Assembly (NCBI RefSeq): GCF_010682065.1
Contig: NZ_JAAGWG010000026.1
Coordinates: 1 to 64,000 of the forward strand
Origin: Blastococcus saxobsidens
GTDB taxonomy: Bacteria; Actinomycetota; Actinomycetes; Mycobacteriales; Geodermatophilaceae
Reading direction: 5' to 3'
DNA length: 64,000 nt
The position numbers and the translations under genes are program-made. Shown in pieces: positions 28,793-36,750 of this stretch (within the stretch, counting starts at the first letter, position 1; each line of letters opens with the position of its first letter). Under the pieces are notes generated by a model. That model ran no database searches, had not been told where the DNA came from, and saw nothing but the letters and a program-made list of their open reading frames with translations.

Positions 28793-28838
28793 CGCCGTCG
28801 GCCGGCGTGGAGCAGCTGCTCCGCGCCGGCTGACGGCG
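28793..28838. terminator. 46-base loopless palindrome downstream of ettA
   Basis: Two 23-base halves (left begins CGCCGTCGGCCGGCG, right ends GCCGGCTGACGGCG) are complementary at 21 positions, and the two exceptions are G:T wobbles, so an RNA copy could pair throughout. A smaller hairpin, CCCACGC-TCG-GCGTGGG, lies about 40 bases upstream. Both are 3' of ettA. No T-tract is present. Confidence 0.6.
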
Positions 28839-28945
28839 TTCCTGGCCAGGGCGCGCGGCGGGGTCTCGCCAGGCTGACGCCGACGGCCTAGCCTCGCGCC
28901 AGACCTGCCACGCACCGGTGCGGCATCGACATGGCGGGAGCCGCG

Positions 28946-29569
28946 ATGGGCGTGATGGCACTGGCCCGAGCGGAGCGCGAGGACCTTCGGAACCTGCTGG
29001 GCGGGCTCACCCCGGAGCAGTGGCAGGCACCATCGCTGTGCACCGGCTGGTCGGTGCACGACGTGGTCGCGCACATGCTCAGCTACGAGGAGCTCGGCCC
29101 CCGGCAGCTCGTCGAACGCTTCGTCCGTGGGCGGCTCCGGATCGACGGCGTCAACGCCGTCGGACTCTTGGAGTACGCGCGCCGCAGCCCCGCCGAACTG
29201 CTCCAGCTGCTGGACGCCTACCTGACCCCGGCCGGGCTGACCGCCGGGATGGGCGGGGCGATCGCCCTGACCGACGGCATGATCCACCAGCAGGACATCC
29301 GCCGGCCGCTCGGCCTGCCCCGGTCGATCCCAGCGGAGCGGCTGGTCCCTGCCCTGCGCACCGCGCTGTTCGCGCCGACGCTGCTCGGGGTCCTCCGCGT
29401 CCGCGACGTCCGCCTGGTGGCCACCGACATCGACTGGACCTTCGGACGCGGGCCCGAGGTCACCGGACCGGGCGAGGCGATCCTCATGACGGTGGCCGGC
29501 CGCCGTGGAGTCCTCGGCGAACTCTCCGGACCGGGCCAGGAACGGCTCGCCCGCCGGCTCGGCGGCTGA
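28946..29569 (+). CDS. MDMPI-type (mycothiol-dependent maleylpyruvate isomerase N-domain) protein
   Basis: DinB-like four-helix metal-binding protein of 207 residues. The N-terminal motif LTPEQWQAPSLCTGWSVHDVVAHML, with the conserved His residues of the metal site, and the later ALTDGMIHQQDIRRPLG, with a second metal His, are typical of MDMPI_N and related actinobacterial families that use or sense mycothiol. Specific reaction unknown. I use the ATG at 28946 because GGGAG lies six bases upstream; an ATG five codons earlier is possible. Confidence 0.8.
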   Translation: MGVMALARAEREDLRNLLGGLTPEQWQAPSLCTGWSVHDVVAHMLSYEELGPRQLVERFVRGRLRIDGVNAVGLLEYARRSPAELLQLLDAYLTPAGLTAGMGGAIALTDGMIHQQDIRRPLGLPRSIPAERLVPALRTALFAPTLLGVLRVRDVRLVATDIDWTFGRGPEVTGPGEAILMTVAGRRGVLGELSGPGQERLARRLGG

Positions 29570-29593
29570 GTGCCGCCGCCGCTCCGCGCTCCG

Positions 29594-30025
29594 TCAGGCG
29601 AGGAAGCCGGCGACGAAGCGGCGCTGCGCTCGGGTCTCCACCGCCCGCAGCCGGTAGCGCGCGCGGACGAAGTCGACGGCGTCGGCGGTCGGCACCCCGT
29701 CCAGCACCGCCAGGCACGCCAGCGCGGTGCCGGTGCGGCCGGTGCCGCCGCCGCACGCGACCTCGACCCGCTCGCCCACCGCCCGCTCCCACGCCTCCGT
29801 CAGCGCGTGCCGCAGGTCCGCCGGGTCCCGCGGCAGCCGGAAGTCCGGCCACCGCACCCACCGGCCGTCCCAGTCCAGCGGCCCGCCCGGTCGCCGGGCC
29901 AGATAGACGCCGAACCCGGGCACCGCACCGGCAGGCAGCGGCGCACGCAGGCCCCGTCCGCGCACCAGGCGGCCGGACGGCAGCGCGAGCACACCGGGTG
30001 CTGTTGCGTCCCAGGGCTCGTCCAC
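29594..30025 (-). CDS. Protein-tyrosine phosphatase-like protein
   Basis: Short 143-residue protein with the PTP signature loop C91-x5-R97 in VACGGGTGRTGTA and a preceding WP-D segment (VRWPDFRLPRD, residues 57-67) that can supply the general acid. Dual-specificity/atypical cysteine phosphatases have this minimal layout. The fold start is short relative to large tyrosine phosphatases, so substrate (protein, inositol phosphate or other) is open. It begins with GTG at 30025 without a strong ribosome site, and is divergent from the thioesterase gene. Confidence 0.75.
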   Translation of the reverse strand: MDEPWDATAPGVLALPSGRLVRGRGLRAPLPAGAVPGFGVYLARRPGGPLDWDGRWVRWPDFRLPRDPADLRHALTEAWERAVGERVEVACGGGTGRTGTALACLAVLDGVPTADAVDFVRARYRLRAVETRAQRRFVAGFLA

Positions 30026-30087
30026 CCACCGGAGGCTAGGCCGCGAACCGGGGCCGGTTCCCTCCCGCGCGGTCGGCGTAGGGCAGG

Positions 30088-30510
30088 GTGCTCGGTGTGA
30101 GGCACACCGTGCACGTCCCGATGCGCTGGTCGGACATGGACGCCTACCAGCACATCAACAACGTCGCCTTCCTCGGCTACTTCGAGATGGCCCGCGTGAA
30201 CCTGTTCTTCGAGCAGCCCACGCACGACGAGAAGACCGGGATGCGTCGTGGTCTCGTCGTCGCCTCGCACGAGATCGCCTACAAGCGGTCGGTCGTCTAC
30301 GACCAGGATCCGTTGGAGATCCAGCTCTGGGTGTCCGGCGTCCGCGCGGCGGCCTTCACCTGCCACTACGAGCTGTTCGATCACGGCGCGCTCGCCGTCA
30401 CCGGCAGCACGCTGCTGGTCCCGTTCGACTTCTCGCTGAACCGGCCGCGCCGGCTCACCCCGGAGGAGAAGGAGTTCCTCGCCCGCTGGGCCGACGAGCC
30501 GGGCGGCTAG
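30088..30510 (+). CDS. Acyl-CoA thioesterase, 4HBT hotdog-fold family
   Basis: A 140-residue hotdog protein of the 4-hydroxybenzoyl-CoA thioesterase/FadM type. The motif VPMRWSDMDAYQHINNVAFLGYFEMAR carries the catalytic Asp (WSDMD) and the HxNN element; it should hydrolyse acyl-CoA esters in the cytoplasm. The start could be the GTG at 30088 or the one at 30097, three codons on; the second gives the more usual N-terminus. It is convergent with the MOSC gene across a hairpin. Confidence 0.85.
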   Translation: MLGVRHTVHVPMRWSDMDAYQHINNVAFLGYFEMARVNLFFEQPTHDEKTGMRRGLVVASHEIAYKRSVVYDQDPLEIQLWVSGVRAAAFTCHYELFDHGALAVTGSTLLVPFDFSLNRPRRLTPEEKEFLARWADEPGG

Positions 30511-30542
30511 CGAGCAGGTCGGGAGGGCCTGCGGACAGTCCG

Positions 30543-30568
30543 CCTCTGCTCCCTCAGGTGAGCAGAGG
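30543..30568. terminator. Terminator-like hairpin between convergent genes
   Basis: Arms CCTCTGCTC (30543-30551) and GAGCAGAGG (30560-30568) are perfectly complementary around an 8-base loop. Placed between the thioesterase (plus) and MOSC (minus) gene ends. The arm core CTCTGCTC recurs in the 58201-58246 palindrome. Confidence 0.6.
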
Positions 30569-30623
30569 GAGAGCGTGCCGGGTGAGGGTCTGCAGCCGTC
30601 GACGAGGCGCCGCGGGCGCCCGT

Positions 30624-31157
30624 TCAGCCGTTGACGATCCGCGGCACCGGGCGGTCGGCGCCGGCGGGAGCGCCGCGCCGGGCCGCCTCCTCGTCCGGGA
30701 CCGGCCGCACGACCGCGCCCTCGGTGACCAGCCCGCCGCCGAAGACGGCCGCGTTGATCCCGCCCCGGTTCACCATCGCCTTGACCAGCTTCAGCCCGGT
30801 CAACCGCTCCAGGTGCGTGCACGGCGGGCAGCGCTTCATGCCGAACAGCAGCGCGTCACCCACCGCGAACCAGCTGCCGACCAGCGACGGCAGCTCGATC
30901 CCCGAGGTCACCAGGTTTCGCCGGGTGTCGCCGGGGGAGAGGTCGGCACCCACCTCCGCCGCGACGGCCGCGACGTCGTCCCGGTCGATGAGCGTCAGCT
31001 GCTTCTCCAGGTCCGGGTACTGCGCCCACGTCCCGCCGCCGAGGGCGTACCGGTCGCCCTCCAGACCGGCGCCGGGCAGCAGCCGGCCGCCCGGCACCCG
31101 CCGCATCGGGGAGCCGGCCGCGCCGGTCAGCCAGATCTCGCGCACGGTCCCGGTCAC
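30624..31157 (-). CDS. MOSC domain-containing protein
   Basis: A 177-residue MOSC-domain protein, the sulfur-carrier domain shared with molybdenum cofactor sulfurases and YiiM/mARC proteins. The conserved cysteine region is FGMKRCPPCTHLERLTG (C110, C113), and GLEGDRYALGGG and TRRNLVTSGIEL are further MOSC blocks. The GTG start overlaps the ecfT stop (GTGA), so it is the fourth gene of the biotin transporter run, though a role in biotin uptake is not evident. Confidence 0.85.
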   Translation of the reverse strand: MTGTVREIWLTGAAGSPMRRVPGGRLLPGAGLEGDRYALGGGTWAQYPDLEKQLTLIDRDDVAAVAAEVGADLSPGDTRRNLVTSGIELPSLVGSWFAVGDALLFGMKRCPPCTHLERLTGLKLVKAMVNRGGINAAVFGGGLVTEGAVVRPVPDEEAARRGAPAGADRPVPRIVNG

Positions 31158-31795
31158 GAGGCCACCGCCGGGCGACGCCGTGGACGGCGGGCCGGTGCGT
31201 CGTCCGCGCCGCGGGCGTCCAGCGCCTCACCGACCGTGGCCGCCATCCGCAGCACCTGCACCAGCAGCGGGACCGCCATGCCCCACCGCAGGCGGTCCGC
31301 CCCCCGGGCGGCCTGTGCCTCCCGGATCCGGGCGGCCCGCTCGGCGACCAGCGGGATGAAGCGCAACGTCATGGCGATGACCAGCCCGATCCGCGCCGGT
31401 CGCACGCCGAACACCCGCAGCGGCGAGGCCAGCCATTCCACGACCGCCACCAGCGCGGTGACCCGGGTCGTCGCCGTCACCACGGCGGCCGCCACGAGCA
31501 GCGCGAGCAGCCGCAGCACCGCGACCGTGCCGGTCCGCAGATCGGTGACCAGCAGGTGGAAGACGAACAGCACCGCAAGCCAGAGCCAGACCGGGCGCAC
31601 CTGCGCCGCCAGCGCCCGCCACGGCAACCGCGCGGCGCCCAGCCCGACGGCCAGCGCCACGACCAGCGCACCGCCCACGACCGCCGGCCGCTCGGTGAGG
31701 AAGAGCCCCACCCCGAGCGCCGCGAGCAGCCCCAGCTTGACCCCGGCCGGCGCCCGGTGGACGACGCTGTGCCCCGGCACGTAGAGCGACAGCAT
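31154..31795 (-). CDS. bioN: Energy-coupling factor transporter transmembrane protein EcfT (BioN)
   Basis: T component of an ECF transporter, 213 residues with about five membrane helices and the cytoplasmic coupling motifs AARIREAQAARG and LDARGADD (Ala-Arg-Gly types) that dock onto the ATPase. The ATG at 31795 overlaps the ATPase stop by one base (TGATG). With the ATPase and BioY upstream it forms a BioMNY-like biotin importer. The longer open frame through the ATPase is a shadow. Confidence 0.9.
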   Translation of the reverse strand: MLSLYVPGHSVVHRAPAGVKLGLLAALGVGLFLTERPAVVGGALVVALAVGLGAARLPWRALAAQVRPVWLWLAVLFVFHLLVTDLRTGTVAVLRLLALLVAAAVVTATTRVTALVAVVEWLASPLRVFGVRPARIGLVIAMTLRFIPLVAERAARIREAQAARGADRLRWGMAVPLLVQVLRMAATVGEALDARGADDAPARRPRRRPAVAS

Positions 31796-32529
31796 CAGTC
31801 CATCCTCGCCACGTACCAGGGCACCGTCTCGCCGGGGGCTCCGTCGGCCGCCACCCGCCCGTCCTCGACCACCAGCACGCGGTCGAAGCCGGCGAGCAGG
31901 TCGAGGTGGTGGGTGACGACGACGACGTCCTGCTCCAGCTCCTCGATCACCCGGGCCACCCGCCGCGTGTTGGCCAGGTCCAGCAGGGTCGTCGGCTCGT
32001 CGAACACGATCCGCTGGGGTCGCATCGCCAGCACGCCGGCGATCGCCAGCAGCTGCTTCTGCCCGCCGGAGAGCAGGTGCGCGGGATGGTCGCGGTGCCC
32101 GGCCAGCCCGTAGCGGTCGAGCATCTCCTCGACCCGCCGCTCGATCTCCTCGGCGGGCACGCCCTGGTTGTGCGGGCCGAAGGCGAGGTCCTCGGCCACG
32201 GTGGGGTGCACGATCTGCGCGTCCGGGTCCTGGAACACGAAGCCGACCCGCCGGCGTACCGCCCGCGCCTGGGTCCGGGTGTCCAGGCCGTCGACGAGCA
32301 CGGTGCCCGACGTGGGTACGACCAGGCCGTTGAGCAGCCGGGCGAACGTGCTCTTCCCGGAACCGTTGGCGCCGATCACGCCCACCCGCCGCTCGGTGAG
32401 GGTGAGCGAGACGTCGGCGAGCACGGTCCGGTCGCCGTAGTCGTGCCCGACGTCGCGCAGCTCGATCCCCGAGCCGAGCGCGACCGCCGGTGTCTCGGCG
32501 TCCGCCTCCGGACGCCGTCGCCACCGCAC
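31795..32529 (-). CDS. bioM: ECF transporter ATPase (BioM/EcfA)
   Basis: ATP-binding subunit of the biotin ECF transporter, 244 residues. Walker [11 protein letters not shown]-loop FVFQDPDAQ, signature LLSGGQKQ, Walker [13 protein letters not shown] and switch His in VVTHH are all present; the Q-loop/DPDxQ form is typical of ECF ATPases. I place the start at the GTG at 32529, five bases past the bioY stop; upstream sequence in frame is the bioY shadow. Only one ATPase gene is present, so it should act as a homodimer. Confidence 0.9.
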   Translation of the reverse strand: MRWRRRPEADAETPAVALGSGIELRDVGHDYGDRTVLADVSLTLTERRVGVIGANGSGKSTFARLLNGLVVPTSGTVLVDGLDTRTQARAVRRRVGFVFQDPDAQIVHPTVAEDLAFGPHNQGVPAEEIERRVEEMLDRYGLAGHRDHPAHLLSGGQKQLLAIAGVLAMRPQRIVFDEPTTLLDLANTRRVARVIEELEQDVVVVTHHLDLLAGFDRVLVVEDGRVAADGAPGETVPWYVARMD

Positions 32530-32534
32530 GCCGG

Positions 32535-33101
32535 TCAGCTCGCGGTGGCGCGCCGGGTCGGCAGCTCGATCACCGGGTAGGCGCGACGCACCGCCACGGC
32601 CACCAGCGAGGCGACGACGGCCTTGACCAGGTCGCCCGGGATGAACGTGAGCGAGCCGGTGAACGACGCCCACAGCGGCACGTCGCCGAAGAGGCTGGTG
32701 AACGGGATGCCGATCGCGTAGATCACGAGGATCCCGCCGATCATGTTGGCCACCAGCGCCCACGCCAGGTTGAACCGTCGCCAGAACAGCTGGGTCAGCA
32801 GCCCGATGACGAAGGCGGCGATGGGCCAGCTGTACAGGTAGCCCGCGGTCGGGCCGGCGAAGACGCTCAGGCCCCCGCGGCCGCCGGACAGGAGCGGCGC
32901 GCCCATGGCCACCAGGGCCAGGAAGACGAGCAGCGCCAGGCCGCCGCGCTTGGCGCCCAGCACCGACCCGGCGAGCATCACGCCCAGGGTCTGCGCCGTG
33001 ATCGGCACGGGGAGGCCGGGCACGGGCACCGGCGGAATCAGACCCAGCACCGCGACGATGGCGGCGAACAGGGCGACGTAGGCGAGATCCCTGGACTTCA
33101 C
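32535..33101 (-). CDS. bioY: Biotin transporter BioY (S component)
   Basis: Substrate-binding S component for biotin, 188 residues with about six helices. Family signatures include [23 protein letters not shown] (L1 region), [22 protein letters not shown] (biotin-binding loop) and [12 protein letters not shown] with the conserved GD-x-x-K. It leads bioY-bioM-bioN-MOSC. The gap to the upstream glucosidase gene is only 43 bases, so a separate promoter would have to be short; the GTG start has no clear ribosome site. Confidence 0.95.
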   Translation of the reverse strand: MKSRDLAYVALFAAIVAVLGLIPPVPVPGLPVPITAQTLGVMLAGSVLGAKRGGLALLVFLALVAMGAPLLSGGRGGLSVFAGPTAGYLYSWPIAAFVIGLLTQLFWRRFNLAWALVANMIGGILVIYAIGIPFTSLFGDVPLWASFTGSLTFIPGDLVKAVVASLVAVAVRRAYPVIELPTRRATAS

Positions 33102-33144
33102 GCGGCGGAAGGTACCGGAGCCGTTCCGGAGGCCCGGCCGGCGG

Positions 33145-34731
33145 TCATGCCTGGAGCCACACCGCCGTGTCCTCGGGCACCGTCCCGCCGTCCACCGGCC
33201 CGCTGGCGAGCAGCACCCGGCCCTCCGGCAAGGGGACCTCGGCGCCCGACAGGTTCACCAGGCAGACCAGCCCGCCGGGACGGCGGAAGGCGACACAACC
33301 GTCGGGTGCCTGTAACCACTGCACATCCGCCCCGCTGAACACGGGGGCGGAAGCGCGCAGCTCGAGCGCCTTTCGATACAGCGACAGCATCGAACCGTCG
33401 TCGTCGCGCTGGGCCGCGGCCGTCAGCGCACCCCAGCCCTCGGGCATCGGCAGCCAGGTGTCCGGGTGCGTGGAGAATCCGTAGGAGGGCTCCGTGCCCG
33501 ACCAGGGCACCGGGATCCGGCACGCGTCCCGGCCGCGCTCGGCGCCCTCGGAGCGGAACCAGATCGGGTCCTGGAGCACCTCGTCGGGGAGGTCGACGTC
33601 GGGCATGCCGAGCTCGTCGCCGTTGTAGAGGTAGGCGGCCCCCGGCAGCGCCAGCTGCAGCAGCGCGGCCGCCCGGGCCCGCCGCGTCCCGAGCTCCCCG
33701 TCGCCGTAGCGGGTGACGTGCCGCGGCCGGTCGTGGTTGGACAGCACCCAGCAGGCCGGTGCGGGCGTGCCGGCGACGGCGGCCAACGAGTGGGTGATCG
33801 CGTCGCGCAGGCCCTGGGGCGTCCACTCGGCGGTCAGCAGCTTGAAGTTGAACGCCAGCTGCAGCTCGTCCTCGCGCAGGTACTGGGCCAGCCGCTCGTC
33901 GTCGGACACCCAGACCTCGCCGACGGCCATGGTCCCCGGGTACTCCTCCAGCACCGCCCGGATGCGCCGGTGCACCACGTGCACGCCGTCCTGGTCGAAG
34001 CGGTGGTCGCCGGGCCCGTGGTCGTCGAGCAGACCGGTGTCGTCCATCGGCAGCATGTCCGGCAGCCCCTCGGGCTTGGCCATGCCGTGCGCCACGTCGA
34101 TGCGGAAGCCGTCGACCCCGCGGTCGAGCCAGAAGCGCATCGTCTCCTCGAGGTCGGCGACCACCTCGGGGTTGGCGAAGTCCAGGTCCGGCTGCTCGGG
34201 CGCGAAGATGTGCAGGTACCACTGCCCGTCCGGCACGCGGGTCCAGGCCGGGCCACCGAAGACCGACGGCCAGTTGTTCGGCGGCTCGGCACCGTCGGGG
34301 CCGCGGCCGTCGCGGAAGATGTAGCGCGCCCGCTCCGGGGAGCCCGGCGCGGCGGTCATCGCCGCCTGGAACCACTCGTGGTCGTGCGAGCTGTGGTTGG
34401 GCACCAGGTCGACGGTCACCCGGATGCCCAGGGCGTGCGCCTCGGCGAGCATCGCGTCGAACTCCGCCAGGTCGCCGAACACCGGCTCGACGTCGCGCGG
34501 GTCGGCCACGTCGTAGCCGTGGTCGGCCATGGGCGAGGGGTAGAACGGGGTGATCCACAGCGCGTCGACACCGAGGTCGGACAGGTAGGGCAACCGCGCC
34601 CGGATGCCGGCGAGGTCGCCGACACCGTCACCGTTGCCGTCGGCGAAGCTGCGGATGTAGATCTGGTAGAAGACCGCGTCGCGCCACCAGTCGGCGTCGG
34701 TGGGCAGGGCAGTGGTCGGCCTCGGGGTCAC
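33145..34731 (-). CDS. GH13 alpha-glucosidase
   Basis: Glycoside hydrolase family 13 enzyme of 528 residues. The four conserved regions are complete: DLVPNH (108-113), GFRIDVAH with the nucleophile D212, EVWV with the acid/base E272, and SNHDR with the stabiliser D334. The oligo-1,6-glucosidase / alpha-glucosidase type QIYIRSFADGNGDGVGDLAGI stretch (about 23-43) with the Ca-loop DGNGDG is present. No signal peptide, so cytoplasmic, acting on imported malto-oligosaccharides or sucrose-like sugars. The GTG at 34731 has GAGGAG upstream. Confidence 0.9.
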   Translation of the reverse strand: MTPRPTTALPTDADWWRDAVFYQIYIRSFADGNGDGVGDLAGIRARLPYLSDLGVDALWITPFYPSPMADHGYDVADPRDVEPVFGDLAEFDAMLAEAHALGIRVTVDLVPNHSSHDHEWFQAAMTAAPGSPERARYIFRDGRGPDGAEPPNNWPSVFGGPAWTRVPDGQWYLHIFAPEQPDLDFANPEVVADLEETMRFWLDRGVDGFRIDVAHGMAKPEGLPDMLPMDDTGLLDDHGPGDHRFDQDGVHVVHRRIRAVLEEYPGTMAVGEVWVSDDERLAQYLREDELQLAFNFKLLTAEWTPQGLRDAITHSLAAVAGTPAPACWVLSNHDRPRHVTRYGDGELGTRRARAAALLQLALPGAAYLYNGDELGMPDVDLPDEVLQDPIWFRSEGAERGRDACRIPVPWSGTEPSYGFSTHPDTWLPMPEGWGALTAAAQRDDDGSMLSLYRKALELRASAPVFSGADVQWLQAPDGCVAFRRPGGLVCLVNLSGAEVPLPEGRVLLASGPVDGGTVPEDTAVWLQA

Positions 34732-34773
34732 CGGGCTCCTCGGGGTCGTGGATGTGCGCGGGCCGCGGTCGGC

Positions 34774-35208
34774 TCAGGCGGGGGAGAGATCCCCGTCGGC
34801 GTCGGCCGGGAAACGGTTCTGCATGCTGCGCGCCGCCATCTCCAGGTATCCCCAGAGGGTCGCGTCCTGCTCGGGGGTGAGGTCGAGGGAGTCGACGGCG
34901 TCGCGCATGTGGGTCAGCCAGGCGTCGCGCTCGACCGGGCCGATCGCGAACGGGGCGTGCCGCATCCGCAGCCGCGGGTGCCCGCGCTGCTCGGAGTAGG
35001 TGGCCGGCCCGCCCCAGTACTGCTCGAGGAAGCCGCGCAGTCGCGTCTCGGCGCCCTCCCAGTCGTCCTGGGGGTACATCGGCTGCAGCACCGGGTCGGT
35101 GCGGACGGCGGCGTAGAAGCGCTGCACGAGCGCGCGGAAGGTGGGCTCGCCACCGACCTCGTCGTAGAAGGTCCGCGCCGACGGCAGGGACCGCCTCGAC
35201 TCGCTCAT
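34774..35208 (-). CDS. glbO: Group II truncated haemoglobin (GlbO)
   Basis: Truncated haemoglobin O-type, 144 residues. It matches the mycobacterial GlbO pattern over its length: [48 protein letters not shown] and [13 protein letters not shown], which carries the proximal haem His. These proteins bind O2 and NO. The ATG at 35208 overlaps the stop of the MFS gene by four bases, so the two are co-translated; the reason for that pairing is not obvious. Confidence 0.93.
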   Translation of the reverse strand: MSESRRSLPSARTFYDEVGGEPTFRALVQRFYAAVRTDPVLQPMYPQDDWEGAETRLRGFLEQYWGGPATYSEQRGHPRLRMRHAPFAIGPVERDAWLTHMRDAVDSLDLTPEQDATLWGYLEMAARSMQNRFPADADGDLSPA

Positions 35209-36581
35209 ACCCCGGATGCTCCCTCGACCTCGACCGCGGCGGGCGCGGAGTTCCGCGTCCGCCGATAGGCAATCAGCGCCGGAGCGACCGCGATCATTCC
35301 GACCCCACCCGCAGCGGCGACCACCACCGAGGGGTCGACGACCTCGGCGGCGACGCCCGACAGCAGCGCCCCGATGCCCTGGATGCCGGCCAGACCGCTG
35401 GCCGCGACCCCGAAGGCGCGGCCCCGGTAGGCGCTGGGGACCGCCTGCACGAAGGCCACGTTGAGCGGGATCGTCCACGCGCTCGCCAGTCCGGAGAGGA
35501 AGAGCAGGCCCACGAGCACCCAGAAGGTGGCGGCGCCCGGATCGGCCAGCACGACGACCAGGCCGCCGGCCAGCACCGGCAGCAGGGAGAGGACGACGAG
35601 GGGCGCGACCAGCTTTTCCCGCCGGTCCGGCGCCACGAGCCGGGCGATCACCAGCCCGCCGATGGTGAGACCCAGCGGGTTCGCGGCCAGCAGGACGCCG
35701 ACCGCCGTCACGCCCTGACCGATCTCCTCGACCAGCGGGGCGGCGATGCCCTCGGGCGCGTACAGGAAGCCGGTGGTCAGCCAGGCCACCGCGACGATGG
35801 CGAGCAACCGGGGGCTGCGCCCGATGAAGCGCAGCCCTTCGGCGGCGTCCCGCCACAGCGAGGTCGGCCCGTCCGGCCCTCCCTCGGCCGTCGGTGCGGG
35901 GCGGCGTTGCAGGCGGCTCCACAACCAGACGGCGGAGACGAGGAACGTGGCGGCGTCGACGAGCAGGGCGGTGCTGGGCGAGAAGACCGCGAGCAGGGCA
36001 CCGCCGGCCAGGAAGCCGACCACCTGGGCCAGCTGCACGGTGATCCCGGTGAGCGAGGTGGCGACGGCGTAGCGGTCCCCGTCGAGCACGTCGGCCATGA
36101 GCGCCGCGCGGGCCGCCTCGAACGGTGGCGCGCAGAGGCCGACGACGAACAGGAGGGACAGCAGCAGCCACAGCGGTACGCCCGGGATGGCCATGAGCGC
36201 GACGAGCACCGCGCGGCCGGCGTCGGTGGAGATCAGCACCTGGTGCCGGGGGAACCGGTCGGCGAGCACCGACAGCAGCGGCCCGCCGAACAGCCAAGGC
36301 AGGTAGCCGATGGCGAAGGTCAGGGCCGCGAGCAGCGGGGAGTCGGTGCGCGCGTAGACCAGCACGGTGAGGGCCACGCGGGCCAGCTCGTCCCCGGCCG
36401 CCGAGAGCAGGAAGGTGCCGAACAGGGGCCGGAACTCCGGCACCGCGAACACCTCGCGGAACGTCGCCTGCCGTACTGGCGGGGTGGCGGCCTCGCCGTC
36501 CGGCGCCGTCCCGCTCAGCAGTGCCCCGTTCCCGTGCCCGTGGAGCTTCTCGCTGGCAGCGTTCCTCCGTCGTCCGCGCAC
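35205..36581 (-). CDS. MFS transporter
   Basis: Major facilitator permease of 458 residues with about 12 helices. The loop 2-3 motif [17 protein letters not shown] (a D-R-x-x-R/K form) and the paired halves with a long central loop ([15 protein letters not shown]) fit drug-efflux type MFS proteins (MFS_3/enterobactin exporter-like). The substrate cannot be inferred. Translationally coupled to glbO downstream. The start in the Arg-rich N-terminus ([12 protein letters not shown]) is uncertain; about 40 residues precede the first helix. Confidence 0.8.
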   Translation of the reverse strand: MRGRRRNAASEKLHGHGNGALLSGTAPDGEAATPPVRQATFREVFAVPEFRPLFGTFLLSAAGDELARVALTVLVYARTDSPLLAALTFAIGYLPWLFGGPLLSVLADRFPRHQVLISTDAGRAVLVALMAIPGVPLWLLLSLLFVVGLCAPPFEAARAALMADVLDGDRYAVATSLTGITVQLAQVVGFLAGGALLAVFSPSTALLVDAATFLVSAVWLWSRLQRRPAPTAEGGPDGPTSLWRDAAEGLRFIGRSPRLLAIVAVAWLTTGFLYAPEGIAAPLVEEIGQGVTAVGVLLAANPLGLTIGGLVIARLVAPDRREKLVAPLVVLSLLPVLAGGLVVVLADPGAATFWVLVGLLFLSGLASAWTIPLNVAFVQAVPSAYRGRAFGVAASGLAGIQGIGALLSGVAAEVVDPSVVVAAAGGVGMIAVAPALIAYRRTRNSAPAAVEVEGASGV

Positions 36582-36707
36582 CGGTGCGAACCGGAGCGGA
36601 GCCGCGGCTGCCGGTCGGCGTGGCCGATGCCCGCTCCCTCGTCAGCCGCAGGCACGGTGGGTGATCCGCTCATTACCGGAATCTTTACAGGTCGACGTCG
36701 TCTCGTC

Positions 36708-36736
36708 AGCTTCGGAACAGCGCGTGTTCCGCGTCT
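36708..36736. terminator. Inverted repeat downstream of the prolyl oligopeptidase gene
   Basis: Inner arms CGGAACA (36713-36719) and TGTTCCG (36725-36731) around GCGCG, with outer GTCAG/CTGAC pairing across a 3-base internal mismatch. It lies 15-43 bases past the oligopeptidase stop on the minus strand, and so could terminate that gene. The neighbouring 36665-36695 stretch is unusually AT-rich for this window and may hold the MFS promoter. Confidence 0.45.
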
Positions 36737-36750
36737 GACGGTGCGCGATC

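Noticed and set aside
30543-30568. Insertion-sequence end or mobile element boundary
   Set aside because: No transposase gene, target duplication or matching terminal repeat is nearby; a terminator is the simpler reading.
34774-36297. A fused frame joining sequence upstream with truncated haemoglobin
   Set aside because: The upstream part overlaps the MFS gene in another frame; GlbO has its own ATG at 35208 and family length.
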